NCBI GenBank assembly: GCA_017465945.1
Contig: JAFTVD010000026.1
Coordinates: 52,670-116,669, forward strand
DNA length: 64,000 nucleotides
Source: Alphaproteobacteria bacterium
GTDB lineage: Bacteria > Pseudomonadota > Alphaproteobacteria > RF32 > CAG-239
Direction: 5' to 3'
Shown here: positions 1-8,132 of the stretch, one piece after another
Layout: the number at the start of each line of letters is the position of its first letter
Numbering within the stretch: the stretch's first letter is position 1
Notes under the pieces: model-generated
The model's database searches: none
Told to the model about the DNA's origin: nothing
The model's input: only the letters and a program-made list of their open reading frames with translations
Made by a program: the position numbers and the translations under genes

Positions 1-1199
1 AATTTTTCTTCTTCAGGAATTTTCTTTAATTCTTCTTTTGATAAACCAATAGTTCTCATACGCATTAATTCTTCACTTAATTCTTCTGGATGTTTATCAA
101 AATGCTCACGAGCTTCCATGTATACATGGTATGTAGGAACACCTGTTAAATGTTTTAGTGTTCTTGAAATATAATCTTGTAACCTAGCATCTGAAAGTAA
201 ACGAATATCAATTCCCATACCTGCACGAGAAATCATTGGATTAGTTAGATCTTTTGCACTTTCTCCGTTTTCTTCTGTTGCGTCATTTGCTGTTGACAAA
301 AAATTGAATATTTCTGGAATTTCTTGTCTATCTATAATAAATTCTCTATTATCTTCGCCTTTTAATCTTAATTGTTTTCGTCCTGGTTCTGAAAAAAAGG
401 CTTCAATTTGTAACCATGCATCAACTTTTGGAGCTCGATTATTTTCATCTCTAATTATAGGACGTCCGTAGTCTGGAGATAACGGGTCAGCTAAAGCTCT
501 AAGTAATGGACCATTAGATACGACAAAACCAAGAGCTGAACTATCTTTATCATATTTTATATTTTCTAATTTCATCACTTCATCACATACTTTCTCAATA
601 AAAGCTGATTCTTCTTGTATGCCGTTCCAATCAATGGCTAAAATTTTCTTTCCATCTCTTGTTTCTTGAGTAATGTTTTTATTACCAAACATTTGTTTTA
701 GATATAAAACTGTTTGTGGTGAAATTTCTTCTCCTTTTTTTTGTTTTTCCTTGATATAAGCATTGATTACTCTTTGTTTTCTTGTTTGATCAACGCTAAA
801 TGTTGTTACCTTATATAATTCATCAGGATTTTCAATATTATTACAATCGACCATTATAGCACCTCTAGGGTGTACTAATTCACTAAGAGCTTGTGTAATA
901 AATGTTTTACCAGTACCAGGTGCTCCCATTACTGTATAAGCATAACTTTTGCTATCTTTAGGTGTTCTTGTTTTGTCAAGACGCATTAATACTTCTGTCA
1001 TATCCTTCATCATAACAGGATCTGGTACAACATTTCTAATAAAAAAACCGTAGAACTCTTCTGGTGTTTCATCTCGCATAGAAGGGATTGTAATTTTATC
1101 TTCTTCAGATGATGCCCATATAACGTTACCTGTAACTTTATCTATTATTGGAATGGGGAATTCTTCTGTTCCTAATTCATAAAGTTTAATTTTTGGCAT
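1..1199 (-). CDS. MoxR/CobS-like AAA+ ATPase (3' end cut by window edge)
   Basis: About 399 codons are visible and the frame is still open at base 1, so the C-terminus is missing. The start is ATG at 1199, preceded by a strong AGGAG ribosome binding site. A Walker A motif (GAPGTGKT, residues about 92-99) shows an AAA+ ATPase. Such MoxR/CobS-type ATPases commonly work as chaperones for a partner with a VWA domain, often inserting a metal or remodelling a complex. The partner is directly upstream on the same strand, 72 bases away, and this gene also has its own promoter in that gap. The substrate is unknown. No cobalamin genes are nearby, so a role as the cobaltochelatase CobS subunit is not supported. 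Confidence 0.85.
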   Translation of the reverse strand, partial: MPKIKLYELGTEEFPIPIIDKVTGNVIWASSEEDKITIPSMRDETPEEFYGFFIRNVVPDPVMMKDMTEVLMRLDKTRTPKDSKSYAYTVMGAPGTGKTFITQALSELVHPRGAIMVDCNNIENPDELYKVTTFSVDQTRKQRVINAYIKEKQKKGEEISPQTVLYLKQMFGNKNITQETRDGKKILAIDWNGIQEESAFIEKVCDEVMKLENIKYDKDSSALGFVVSNGPLLRALADPLSPDYGRPIIRDENNRAPKVDAWLQIEAFFSEPGRKQLRLKGEDNREFIIDRQEIPEIFNFLSTANDATEENGESAKDLTNPMISRAGMGIDIRLLSDARLQDYISRTLKHLTGVPTYHVYMEAREHFDKHPEELSEELMRMRTIGLSKEELKKIPEEEK

Positions 1200-1233
1200 T
1201 TTCCATCTCCTTTAGTTTCCTTTATATTTTATG

Positions 1234-1262
1234 ATTATAGCATAATTTTTATGTCGTTTCAA
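1234..1262 (-). promoter_or_regulatory. Promoter of the MoxR-like ATPase gene
   Basis: Read on the minus strand: -35 TTGAAA, 17-base spacer, -10 TATAAT (perfect consensus). It lies in the 72-base gap between the VWA gene and the ATPase gene, with the ATPase start codon about 35 bases after the -10. The same TTGAAA -35 is used by the upstream VWA gene. Confidence 0.7.
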
Positions 1263-1271
1263 CCTTTTTTA

Positions 1272-4200
1272 TCATCTTGATTTTATTCTATCTATTGATT
1301 TTAATGTTTCATCTATTAATTTTCTCTTAACGTCATTGGTCATTATTTTGGTTGTTTGACTATGTCTTAGACGTTTTTTTAGCATTTCTACAATTTTTTC
1401 TCCAATTAAATCTTTATCACCAAATACTCCCTCTACGTAATCTGCTTGAGTATTACCTCTTGCTTTTAACTCTTCAATAAATGGTTTGGTATAATTTTGC
1501 CACCCTCCATCAATAAAGAAGCTATCGAATGTTAGTTGAGGATTTTTTTCTAATAAAACTTTGATACAAGTATTAACATCTATTGCACCATAGTCATTAT
1601 TACCACCATCTGTAACAGAAAATATATGTGTGAAGCCACTTTTTGCGTGTGGTTTTTTACCCATATCCTCACCAACATCATTTAGCGCCCTTGTTATAGC
1701 AGGGATCAACATATCACAACAACCTCCTTGTCCTCTTTTTACAGCATCTATATTTTCTCCAATTTCTTTGGTTGATAATTTGGGACGAGCTATTAGAGTT
1801 GGTGTTGGCTCTCCCATCATATATGCATAAATATTTACCTCTTTGAATGAACGTGCTGCTTCGTACAAAATACAAGATATTGCTAAAGCACTAGCAAATG
1901 GTTGCCCACACATTGAACCTGAACCATCGATTAATATAACTACATTTGTTTCTGCAATCTCTGTTTGTTTAATTAATTCATCTTCTGAATACTTTCTATT
2001 TGTTTTGAAACGCTCTAAATCTCTTTTTCTAATATTGGGGTCGCCTCTTCTTATTTTTTGCTCTAGTTCAATATGTCGTCCTAAATCAATACTAGAACCT
2101 CCTTGAATTGGAAGAACTGTCATTGTTTGTTTAGTTCTAGATTTCCCTCTTCTTATGCTATCTAATTTCTTTTGGGTTATAATATCACCAATTAGTTTCT
2201 TTGCTTTATTTATTTCGTCCCTAAATTGAGAAACGTACTTTTGATACTCATCATAATTACCTTCTATAAGTTTTTTAGTTTCCGAATCGTAGTTTATTTC
2301 TTTTCTCATATCATTAATATCTATTAATGTTGGCTTATCATTGATAGGAATATAGTCTTCTAGGGTTTGTTCTTCATTATCTCCCCTATTATCACCTTTG
2401 TTTTTCTTAGGTCTTTGTTGTGATTGATTTCTATCTAGTTTTGATAATTCACTATCATCTAGTGTTTCTTCTGCCTCTTTAGCTAATTCTCTGGTTGCTT
2501 TGGCTTTTTCAAGCATTTCTTTTATTTCTTCTTTAGTATATTCCTTTTGTTCTTTGGTTTCTTTACCTAATTCAAATTGAGAAGAATCTGGATATGCTTG
2601 TTGCTTGTTTCCCTCACCATTTTGAGCGGATTGTTGTTTGTTTTCGTCTTCGCTATTTTGACTGGATTGTTGCTCGTTTCCTTCACCATTTTGGGTAGAT
2701 TGTTGTTCATTTCCTTCGCCATTTTGACCGGATTGTTGTTCGTTTCCTTCTCCACCACTTTGACCGGATTCTTGCTCGTTTCCTTCTTCACCATTTTGAC
2801 CGGATTGTTGTTCTTTTTCTTCTCCACCATTTTGACCGGATTGTTGCTCATTTCCTTCGCCATTTTGACCGGATTCTTGCTCGTTTCCTTCTTCGCCATT
2901 TTGACTGGACTGTTGCTCATTTCCTTCTTCACCATTTTGACCGGATTGTTGCTCGTTTCCTTCACCACCATTTTGACCAGATTGTTGTTCGTTTCCTTCT
3001 TCACCACTTTGACCAGATTGTTGTTCATTTCCTTCGCCATTTTGACTGGACTGTTGCTCGTTTCCTTCTCCACTTTGACCAGATTGTTGTTCTTTTTCAT
3101 CACCGCCATTTTGACTGGACTGTTGCTCGTTTCCTTCTTCACCATTTTGATCGGATTGTTGCTTATTTTCTTTTCCTCCGTTTTTATTTTGCTGAGGAGG
3201 CATAATTGGTGGCATACTTGGCATTGAAGGCATTTGTCCTTCTAATATTTGAGTTTCTTCTTGCTGATTATTTAAGGCATTTTCAGCTTCTTTTTCTGCT
3301 TTTTTATATATTTCTTCCATATGAGGAGCTACAAACATATCAAAAAATTCGTCCGCCAAAACTAAACGATCACGGCTTAATTTTTTCATACGTTCTTCAT
3401 ATAACTTGGCATTTATGCTTCTTAATATAAGAGGTGCTTGCTTTGCCTCAAATTTATCACAAATTTCTCTTATTGTGTCAAAACATTCAGCTCCGTTCAT
3501 TTTAACACCATCTTTATCTACACCACTTAAAAGCTCTGGGTATAAATGAAGTGAATGCCATTCGTCTTTCGATTGAGCTGATATTATGCCGTTATTGGCA
3601 AAAAAACTATTTCTTGCTAAATCTTTGGTGTGTTTAATTCTTTTTTCTGGCGTTTCTTCGATTTCTTTTCTTGCATCTTCTAGGCTTAATGGTGATAAAT
3701 ATCTCTCGCCAACGCATATAATTGTTTCAAGCTCGTTAAGTTTTGCTTTAGCATAATCGCCTCCTGTATTAACAGAATAACGATTTGCATACATATTTTC
3801 TAGCTCATCAAAAAATCTATATCTATATGAGTATTCAACACGTTTTCTTGCTGCTAATTTGGCTACTTTTAACCATTCTTCTCTATTATCAGCTTGTGCT
3901 AATCTATCCATATCTTCCATATGCTTTTCTTGCTCTTTTGATAATTGTTCCATTTTTGGGGTTTCAAGTCCATAAGTTCCTTTAGAATGGGCTATTTCAT
4001 GATTTACAGCTGTTTCTGCAGCATCTAACCCGCAAACAAGTGTCCACAACATATCATCAACAATCATATTTTCGCTTGGTATAAAGCAATAACTAATGTT
4101 TGGATAGCCATGTTCACCCCATACTATTTTAGTATCAGGATTATCTTGAGCTGATTCGATTATGTAAGCATGCTTTTGAAGTTCTTGTTGCATATATGAT

Positions 4201-4634
4201 GACTTTTCTATTCTTCTCCAAATTGTACTTTTAGAAATTTTTGGAGAATGATGTCTTTTTTCTGCCCAATTTTCTGATATTTCTGGATGAATTGCATAAT
4301 AAGCTAAAGCCATTCCCCAAAATAATTGAGATTCTTCATCTTTTAAGTTTAGAGGTGTTTTTATATCACCTGTTTGTAAAAAATGGTCAAAATTATCAAT
4401 ATGTGACTGTAATACTTGTTTTTTTTCATCTGTATCAAAAAATGGTGCTAGTTCATTTTGCAAACTTCTTATTGAAGTCTCTGTTATATTTTTTTGATAA
4501 TCAGGTGATAAAAACTTTTTAGAAAATTCTATACGTAAACGATTAAGTTTACTTTTGGTTATATCTTTCACGTGACGGATTTTTGCTTTTTCTTGTAGTT
4601 TTTTACTATCTACAATTATATTATTTTTAGACAT
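1272..4634 (-). CDS. CobT/DUF2201-like protein: HExxH domain, repeat linker, VWA domain
   Basis: 1120 residues, starting at ATG 4634 behind an AAAGGAG site. The N-terminal part has a zinc-peptidase-type motif HEIAH (residues 212-216). Residues about 485-680 are a low-complexity linker of roughly 17 degenerate units rich in G, E, N and Q. The C-terminal third is a von Willebrand A domain with a DGSGS metal-ion-dependent adhesion site at about residue 903. Putative metallopeptidase plus VWA-like domain is the layout of the DUF2201-type proteins that pair with MoxR ATPases, and the next gene downstream is such an ATPase. CobT of cobaltochelatase also has a VWA domain and acidic linker, but there is no cobalamin context. 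No signal peptide is visible, so it is probably cytoplasmic. Whether the HExxH site is catalytic cannot be told. Confidence 0.82.
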   Translation of the reverse strand: MSKNNIIVDSKKLQEKAKIRHVKDITKSKLNRLRIEFSKKFLSPDYQKNITETSIRSLQNELAPFFDTDEKKQVLQSHIDNFDHFLQTGDIKTPLNLKDEESQLFWGMALAYYAIHPEISENWAEKRHHSPKISKSTIWRRIEKSSYMQQELQKHAYIIESAQDNPDTKIVWGEHGYPNISYCFIPSENMIVDDMLWTLVCGLDAAETAVNHEIAHSKGTYGLETPKMEQLSKEQEKHMEDMDRLAQADNREEWLKVAKLAARKRVEYSYRYRFFDELENMYANRYSVNTGGDYAKAKLNELETIICVGERYLSPLSLEDARKEIEETPEKRIKHTKDLARNSFFANNGIISAQSKDEWHSLHLYPELLSGVDKDGVKMNGAECFDTIREICDKFEAKQAPLILRSINAKLYEERMKKLSRDRLVLADEFFDMFVAPHMEEIYKKAEKEAENALNNQQEETQILEGQMPSMPSMPPIMPPQQNKNGGKENKQQSDQNGEEGNEQQSSQNGGDEKEQQSGQSGEGNEQQSSQNGEGNEQQSGQSGEEGNEQQSGQNGGEGNEQQSGQNGEEGNEQQSSQNGEEGNEQESGQNGEGNEQQSGQNGGEEKEQQSGQNGEEGNEQESGQSGGEGNEQQSGQNGEGNEQQSTQNGEGNEQQSSQNSEDENKQQSAQNGEGNKQQAYPDSSQFELGKETKEQKEYTKEEIKEMLEKAKATRELAKEAEETLDDSELSKLDRNQSQQRPKKNKGDNRGDNEEQTLEDYIPINDKPTLIDINDMRKEINYDSETKKLIEGNYDEYQKYVSQFRDEINKAKKLIGDIITQKKLDSIRRGKSRTKQTMTVLPIQGGSSIDLGRHIELEQKIRRGDPNIRKRDLERFKTNRKYSEDELIKQTEIAETNVVILIDGSGSMCGQPFASALAISCILYEAARSFKEVNIYAYMMGEPTPTLIARPKLSTKEIGENIDAVKRGQGGCCDMLIPAITRALNDVGEDMGKKPHAKSGFTHIFSVTDGGNNDYGAIDVNTCIKVLLEKNPQLTFDSFFIDGGWQNYTKPFIEELKARGNTQADYVEGVFGDKDLIGEKIVEMLKKRLRHSQTTKIMTNDVKRKLIDETLKSIDRIKSR
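2596..3180 (-). repeat. Tandem coding repeat (16-17 degenerate units of 33-36 bases)
   Basis: Within the VWA gene, units of 11 or 12 codons repeat in frame, with a consensus close to GEEGNEQQSGQN. All length changes keep the frame. Because the repeats are in phase, they also open long frames on the opposite strand and in other frames; these are by-products. The unit number is probably unstable by slippage. Confidence 0.9.
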
Positions 4635-4665
4635 TTTATTCTCCTTTTAACCCTGTTTATAATCT

Positions 4666-4694
4666 ATTTTATCATAAAAATTGTTCCATTTCAA
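4666..4694 (-). promoter_or_regulatory. Promoter of the HExxH-VWA gene
   Basis: Read on the minus strand: -35 TTGAAA (preceded by GC, giving CTTGAAA), 17-base spacer, -10 TAAAAT, about 30 bases before the start codon. It closely resembles the promoter of the downstream ATPase gene, suggesting both are read by the same sigma factor. Confidence 0.55.
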
Positions 4695-4738
4695 GCATTT
4701 TTATTCGTGTATTTTATAGGATTGTTTATTGTTAAGGC

Positions 4739-4767
4739 TTGACTTAAAGTTTAAAAGGTTGTTATTT
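4739..4767 (+). promoter_or_regulatory. Promoter of the GT-C-like membrane gene
   Basis: TTGACT, 17-base spacer, TTATTT. The expected transcription start falls at about the ATG at 4776, so the message would be leaderless or start very close to the codon. There is no Shine-Dalgarno sequence at normal spacing. Confidence 0.4.
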
Positions 4768-4775
4768 GAATTTAA

Positions 4776-6344
4776 ATGATTTTATATGGAATGGGTATGA
4801 GGCAAGGTTTTTCTGTTTTAAATATTTTAGGGGTAACATTTTTGTTTTTTTTAACAACTATGTTATCTTTTGGGTATGGATTTGATGTTTTTAAGGCAAA
4901 TTTTATCCTTTTTACAGCTTATATGATGTATATTAATCCTTTTGAGCTTTCTATAAAAAAAATGAGGATTTGCTTTGGTGGGGGAATTATTCTATTTGGG
5001 CTATTTTTCTTCTTGAATGCCAAAATTTATTGCCCAATATTTTTTAGCTTGTTTATGATATTGATGTTATTTATGAGTAATAATAAAAATGATTATAATT
5101 TGAGTGTTTTTATTATTGCTATTGCGGTTATGTTTAACCTTAACTTTATCAGTTGTACAAGAATTGGTGATGTTCAGTATGATTTTGCATCTTGTTATAA
5201 CTATATTGAGTACATTTTAGATAACAACTTTATGTTTTGGAACGAAAATCCAATACTTACAAGGCCTAGCTATTCTGACTACCACCCTATTTTACACTTT
5301 TTTATTGGGGCTATAGCCATTAGACTTGGAACATTGATGTCTTTTTCTGTTGAAGCGGCTAATGAAGGTATGCAAATTGTATTTTTATTTTATATGTTAT
5401 GGTATTATATAATATGTAGCAAAATACTAAAAACTATTGGGTTAAATGGTATTGTTTATATAGCTATGCTTTCTTTTGTTTCGATGTTTCCATCATATAA
5501 TGCAATTAGCGGATTTATTAATAATGATGCACTATTATTACCAATGTGTGCTAGTATAATATATTATAGCTTATTATACCATATTAATGGTGATAGAAAA
5601 AGCTTATCGTTAATAGTATTGTTTGCAACGCTAGCATCTTTGACTAAACTTTCGGGAATTTTAGTTTTAGGAGCAACAGGATTAGTTTTTCTTTATAAGT
5701 TATTGAAAAACAGAAATAAAAATACATTTATTGAAATATTTGTTGCATCATTTCTTATATTGATTGGAATTTCTATTTGGCCTATTTATCAGCATTTTGT
5801 ATTAGATATTGGTTTTGGGTATGTTCCACCACAAGAACATTTAAGCTTAAAACAATACACCCTATGGGAAAGATTTAATCCTTTAAGTGCTTTTGTTTAT
5901 GAAAAAACATATTATAATGATTTTGGAACAAACTTATGGGAAACAATGACAAAAACAGCCCTATTTGGACAATGGGATTTTTCTTATAGAGGAAATAAGA
6001 TAATTTGGCTCATTGTTTTTGATATTTTACTATATAAAATTATTTTAGGATTATATTTAGTTGGACTTTTATATCTTATGCTAAAAAATTATAAGGATTT
6101 TAATGTTTGGTTTGTTGTTTTGTTAATCTTGGGGATTATTGGTGGACAAATTGCTTTTGGATTAAAACATCCATATATGTGTAATCAAGATTTTAGATAT
6201 GTAGCTATACTTTCATTATTAATTGCGATGGTTATTGGTTTGTTTACTAAAAAGTTACCAAACTTTGTTAAGTATAGCATATCTGTTATTATTTTTATGT
6301 TTAGTTTATCATCTATGGTTATGTGGTGGTGGATTGCTTGGTAA
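4776..6344 (+). CDS. Polytopic membrane protein, GT-C glycosyltransferase-like
   Basis: 522 residues, almost wholly hydrophobic with a dozen or so predicted membrane segments. A loop after the first few segments contains acidic and aromatic residues (around YSDYHPILHFF), and a later stretch reads like the NDAL...LTKLSG region seen in ArnT/PMT-type GT-C enzymes and DUF2142 proteins. These use polyprenyl-phosphate sugars on the outer face of the inner membrane. The donor and acceptor cannot be inferred. ATGs at 4788 and 4794 are possible alternative starts. A second protein of the same style is encoded at 61105-62586. The downstream neighbour, trkH, follows after 24 bases and may be co-transcribed. 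Confidence 0.6.
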   Translation: MILYGMGMRQGFSVLNILGVTFLFFLTTMLSFGYGFDVFKANFILFTAYMMYINPFELSIKKMRICFGGGIILFGLFFFLNAKIYCPIFFSLFMILMLFMSNNKNDYNLSVFIIAIAVMFNLNFISCTRIGDVQYDFASCYNYIEYILDNNFMFWNENPILTRPSYSDYHPILHFFIGAIAIRLGTLMSFSVEAANEGMQIVFLFYMLWYYIICSKILKTIGLNGIVYIAMLSFVSMFPSYNAISGFINNDALLLPMCASIIYYSLLYHINGDRKSLSLIVLFATLASLTKLSGILVLGATGLVFLYKLLKNRNKNTFIEIFVASFLILIGISIWPIYQHFVLDIGFGYVPPQEHLSLKQYTLWERFNPLSAFVYEKTYYNDFGTNLWETMTKTALFGQWDFSYRGNKIIWLIVFDILLYKIILGLYLVGLLYLMLKNYKDFNVWFVVLLILGIIGGQIAFGLKHPYMCNQDFRYVAILSLLIAMVIGLFTKKLPNFVKYSISVIIFMFSLSSMVMWWWIAW

Positions 6345-6368
6345 TATATAGCTTATTTAGAGGAAAAA

Positions 6369-7811
6369 ATGTGGCAACCTGTATTAATGATTAATGGTTT
6401 TATTATTTTAGTTATCGGAATAATGATGTTTATTCCGGCCTTTGTGCTATTTTATTATACTGGTGTGCCTGACTATACTTTTATACAAAGTGGAATTGCC
6501 TCTATTTTTATTGGTGGGCTTTTGTTTCTTACAAACTATGGAAAAGTTGAAAAAATATCAGTAACTCAAGGTTATTTAATTACTGTTGTGTGTTGGTTTT
6601 TATTACCGCTTGTTTGCTCTATTCCTCTATATAATAATGGAGGTATTGTTTATTATGTAGATGCCCTTTTTGAAGCAACATCAGGAATAACAGCAACTGG
6701 TGCCACTATTTTAAGTGATGTAGAAAGCAAACCTCTATCTATTTTATTATGGAGAGCTATGCTTAATGGTTTAGGGGGTATTGGTATTGTTATATTTGCT
6801 GTGGCTTTAATGCCTTTTTTGGGTATTGGTGGAATGCACTTATTTAGCAAAGAAAACTCTGATACAGAAGAAAAATTTTTACCAAAAGTTAGAGATATCG
6901 CAAAAGATATTATTATTACATATGTTTTATTAAATTTTATTTGTGCATTTGCCTTAAACATGGCAGGAATGAATAAATTTGACGCAATCACCCATGCAAT
7001 GTCTACACTTGGTACAGGTGGTTTTTCAACAAAAAATACATCTATTGCCTTTTTTGATAGCTCAAAAATAGAATTTATTATTGGTATATTTATGATTATT
7101 GGTGCCCTTCCTATTACATATATAATACTTGCATTTAAGAAACGTAGCTTTTCTTATATTATTTCAAATGCACAGGTTAATACCTTTCTTAAATTAATTG
7201 CTTTTTATATTGTATCACTAACAATATTTTACGCTAACTATGCAAATATAGATTATTTTAAGGCTTTTAGATATATTTCTTTTAATGTTATTTCCGCAGT
7301 TACAACAACAGGACTTACTTCTTCTAACTTTGTTTTATGGGGAAGTTGGGCATTTATTGTATTTCTTATTTTTTATATGCATGGAGGATGTACTGGCTCT
7401 ACAACCGGTTCAATTAAAATTTTTAGATGGCAAGTGATTTCTGCTTTTTTCAAGAAAAATGCTGTAAATTCTCTATCACCTCATCAGGTTAGTGTTATGA
7501 AAACAGGCGATAAGGTAATTAATGATAGTGTTGTATCTTCTGTTTTTGCTTTGGTTTTAAGTTTTATTTTAGCTATTATATTTTTAACTCTTGTTATATG
7601 TTTTGCAGGAATTGATTTTAAAACAGCTATTGGTGCGGTGGGTGCTTGTATTACAAACTCTGGAGTTGGATTAACAGATGCAACAGGACCTAGCGGTAAC
7701 TTCTCTTTGTTTAGTGATTTTATAAAATATGTTTTGTCTTTTGCTATGGTTTTAGGTAGATTAGAAGTTATTTCGGTTTTAGTTTTATTTTCTAAAATAA
7801 AGCTTCATTAA
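6369..7811 (+). CDS. trkH: Trk potassium uptake system membrane subunit TrkH
   Basis: 480 residues, the usual TrkH length. The four pore-loop filter sequences of the TrkH/KtrB/HKT superfamily are visible in order: TSGITATGATIL, STLGTGGFSTKN, SAVTTTGLTSS and CITNSGVGLTDA. It imports K+ across the inner membrane. The start has a good GAGG site 5 bases upstream. The regulatory NAD-binding subunit TrkA is not in the window and must be elsewhere. Confidence 0.95.
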   Translation: MWQPVLMINGFIILVIGIMMFIPAFVLFYYTGVPDYTFIQSGIASIFIGGLLFLTNYGKVEKISVTQGYLITVVCWFLLPLVCSIPLYNNGGIVYYVDALFEATSGITATGATILSDVESKPLSILLWRAMLNGLGGIGIVIFAVALMPFLGIGGMHLFSKENSDTEEKFLPKVRDIAKDIIITYVLLNFICAFALNMAGMNKFDAITHAMSTLGTGGFSTKNTSIAFFDSSKIEFIIGIFMIIGALPITYIILAFKKRSFSYIISNAQVNTFLKLIAFYIVSLTIFYANYANIDYFKAFRYISFNVISAVTTTGLTSSNFVLWGSWAFIVFLIFYMHGGCTGSTTGSIKIFRWQVISAFFKKNAVNSLSPHQVSVMKTGDKVINDSVVSSVFALVLSFILAIIFLTLVICFAGIDFKTAIGAVGACITNSGVGLTDATGPSGNFSLFSDFIKYVLSFAMVLGRLEVISVLVLFSKIKLH

Positions 7812-7845
7812 TATAAAATTATCTTATTATATTTTAAGAAAAAAC

Positions 7846-7874
7846 TTGATATATAAAAAAATATATCTTATAGT
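7846..7874 (+). promoter_or_regulatory. Promoter of the RNase E/G gene
   Basis: TTGATA, 17-base spacer, TATAGT. Predicted transcription start near 7881, which gives a leader of about 250 bases before the RNase E/G start codon. Confidence 0.6.
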
Positions 7875-7880
7875 GCTTTT

Positions 7881-8132
7881 GATATTTGTTTTTTAACAAT
7901 TTAGGAAATAGCAACGGAGTTCTTAAGTGGTTGATAGCATAGAGTTTTTCTCCTTGAACTATATCTTAAAAAAATAAGTAAAAAATAAAAAAACAATATC
8001 TATAATTAAGGTCTTAAAGGTTATAATTAATTAAAAATAAGAGATTTTAAGGCTTTTTAATGACAAATAAATGGAACAGGTATCGTTTTGAACAAAATAA
8101 AACGATAATTATTAGATAGGAAATAGATAGTT
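7881..8132 (+). promoter_or_regulatory. Long 5' leader of the RNase E/G gene, with hairpin at 8082-8106
   Basis: This is the only content of the 321-base gap after trkH apart from the promoter. A perfect 8-bp hairpin (atcgtttt / aaaacgat, 9-base loop, 8082-8106) lies just upstream of the AGGAAA ribosome binding site at 8118-8123. In Escherichia coli the rne leader is a target for cleavage by RNase E and gives autoregulation; an equivalent role here is inference. Confidence 0.45.

Noticed and set aside
2596..3180. Repeat array as a CRISPR
   Set aside because: The units are contiguous, in frame and degenerate, with no unique spacers and no cas genes.
2567..3227. Long open frames on both strands over the repeat region of the VWA gene
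   Set aside because: They follow from the 3-base-phased repeat in the real gene, have no ribosome binding site and encode only low-complexity sequence.
1272..4634. VWA protein as the CobT subunit of cobaltochelatase
   Set aside because: No cobalamin genes in the window, and the N-terminal HExxH domain fits DUF2201-type proteins better.
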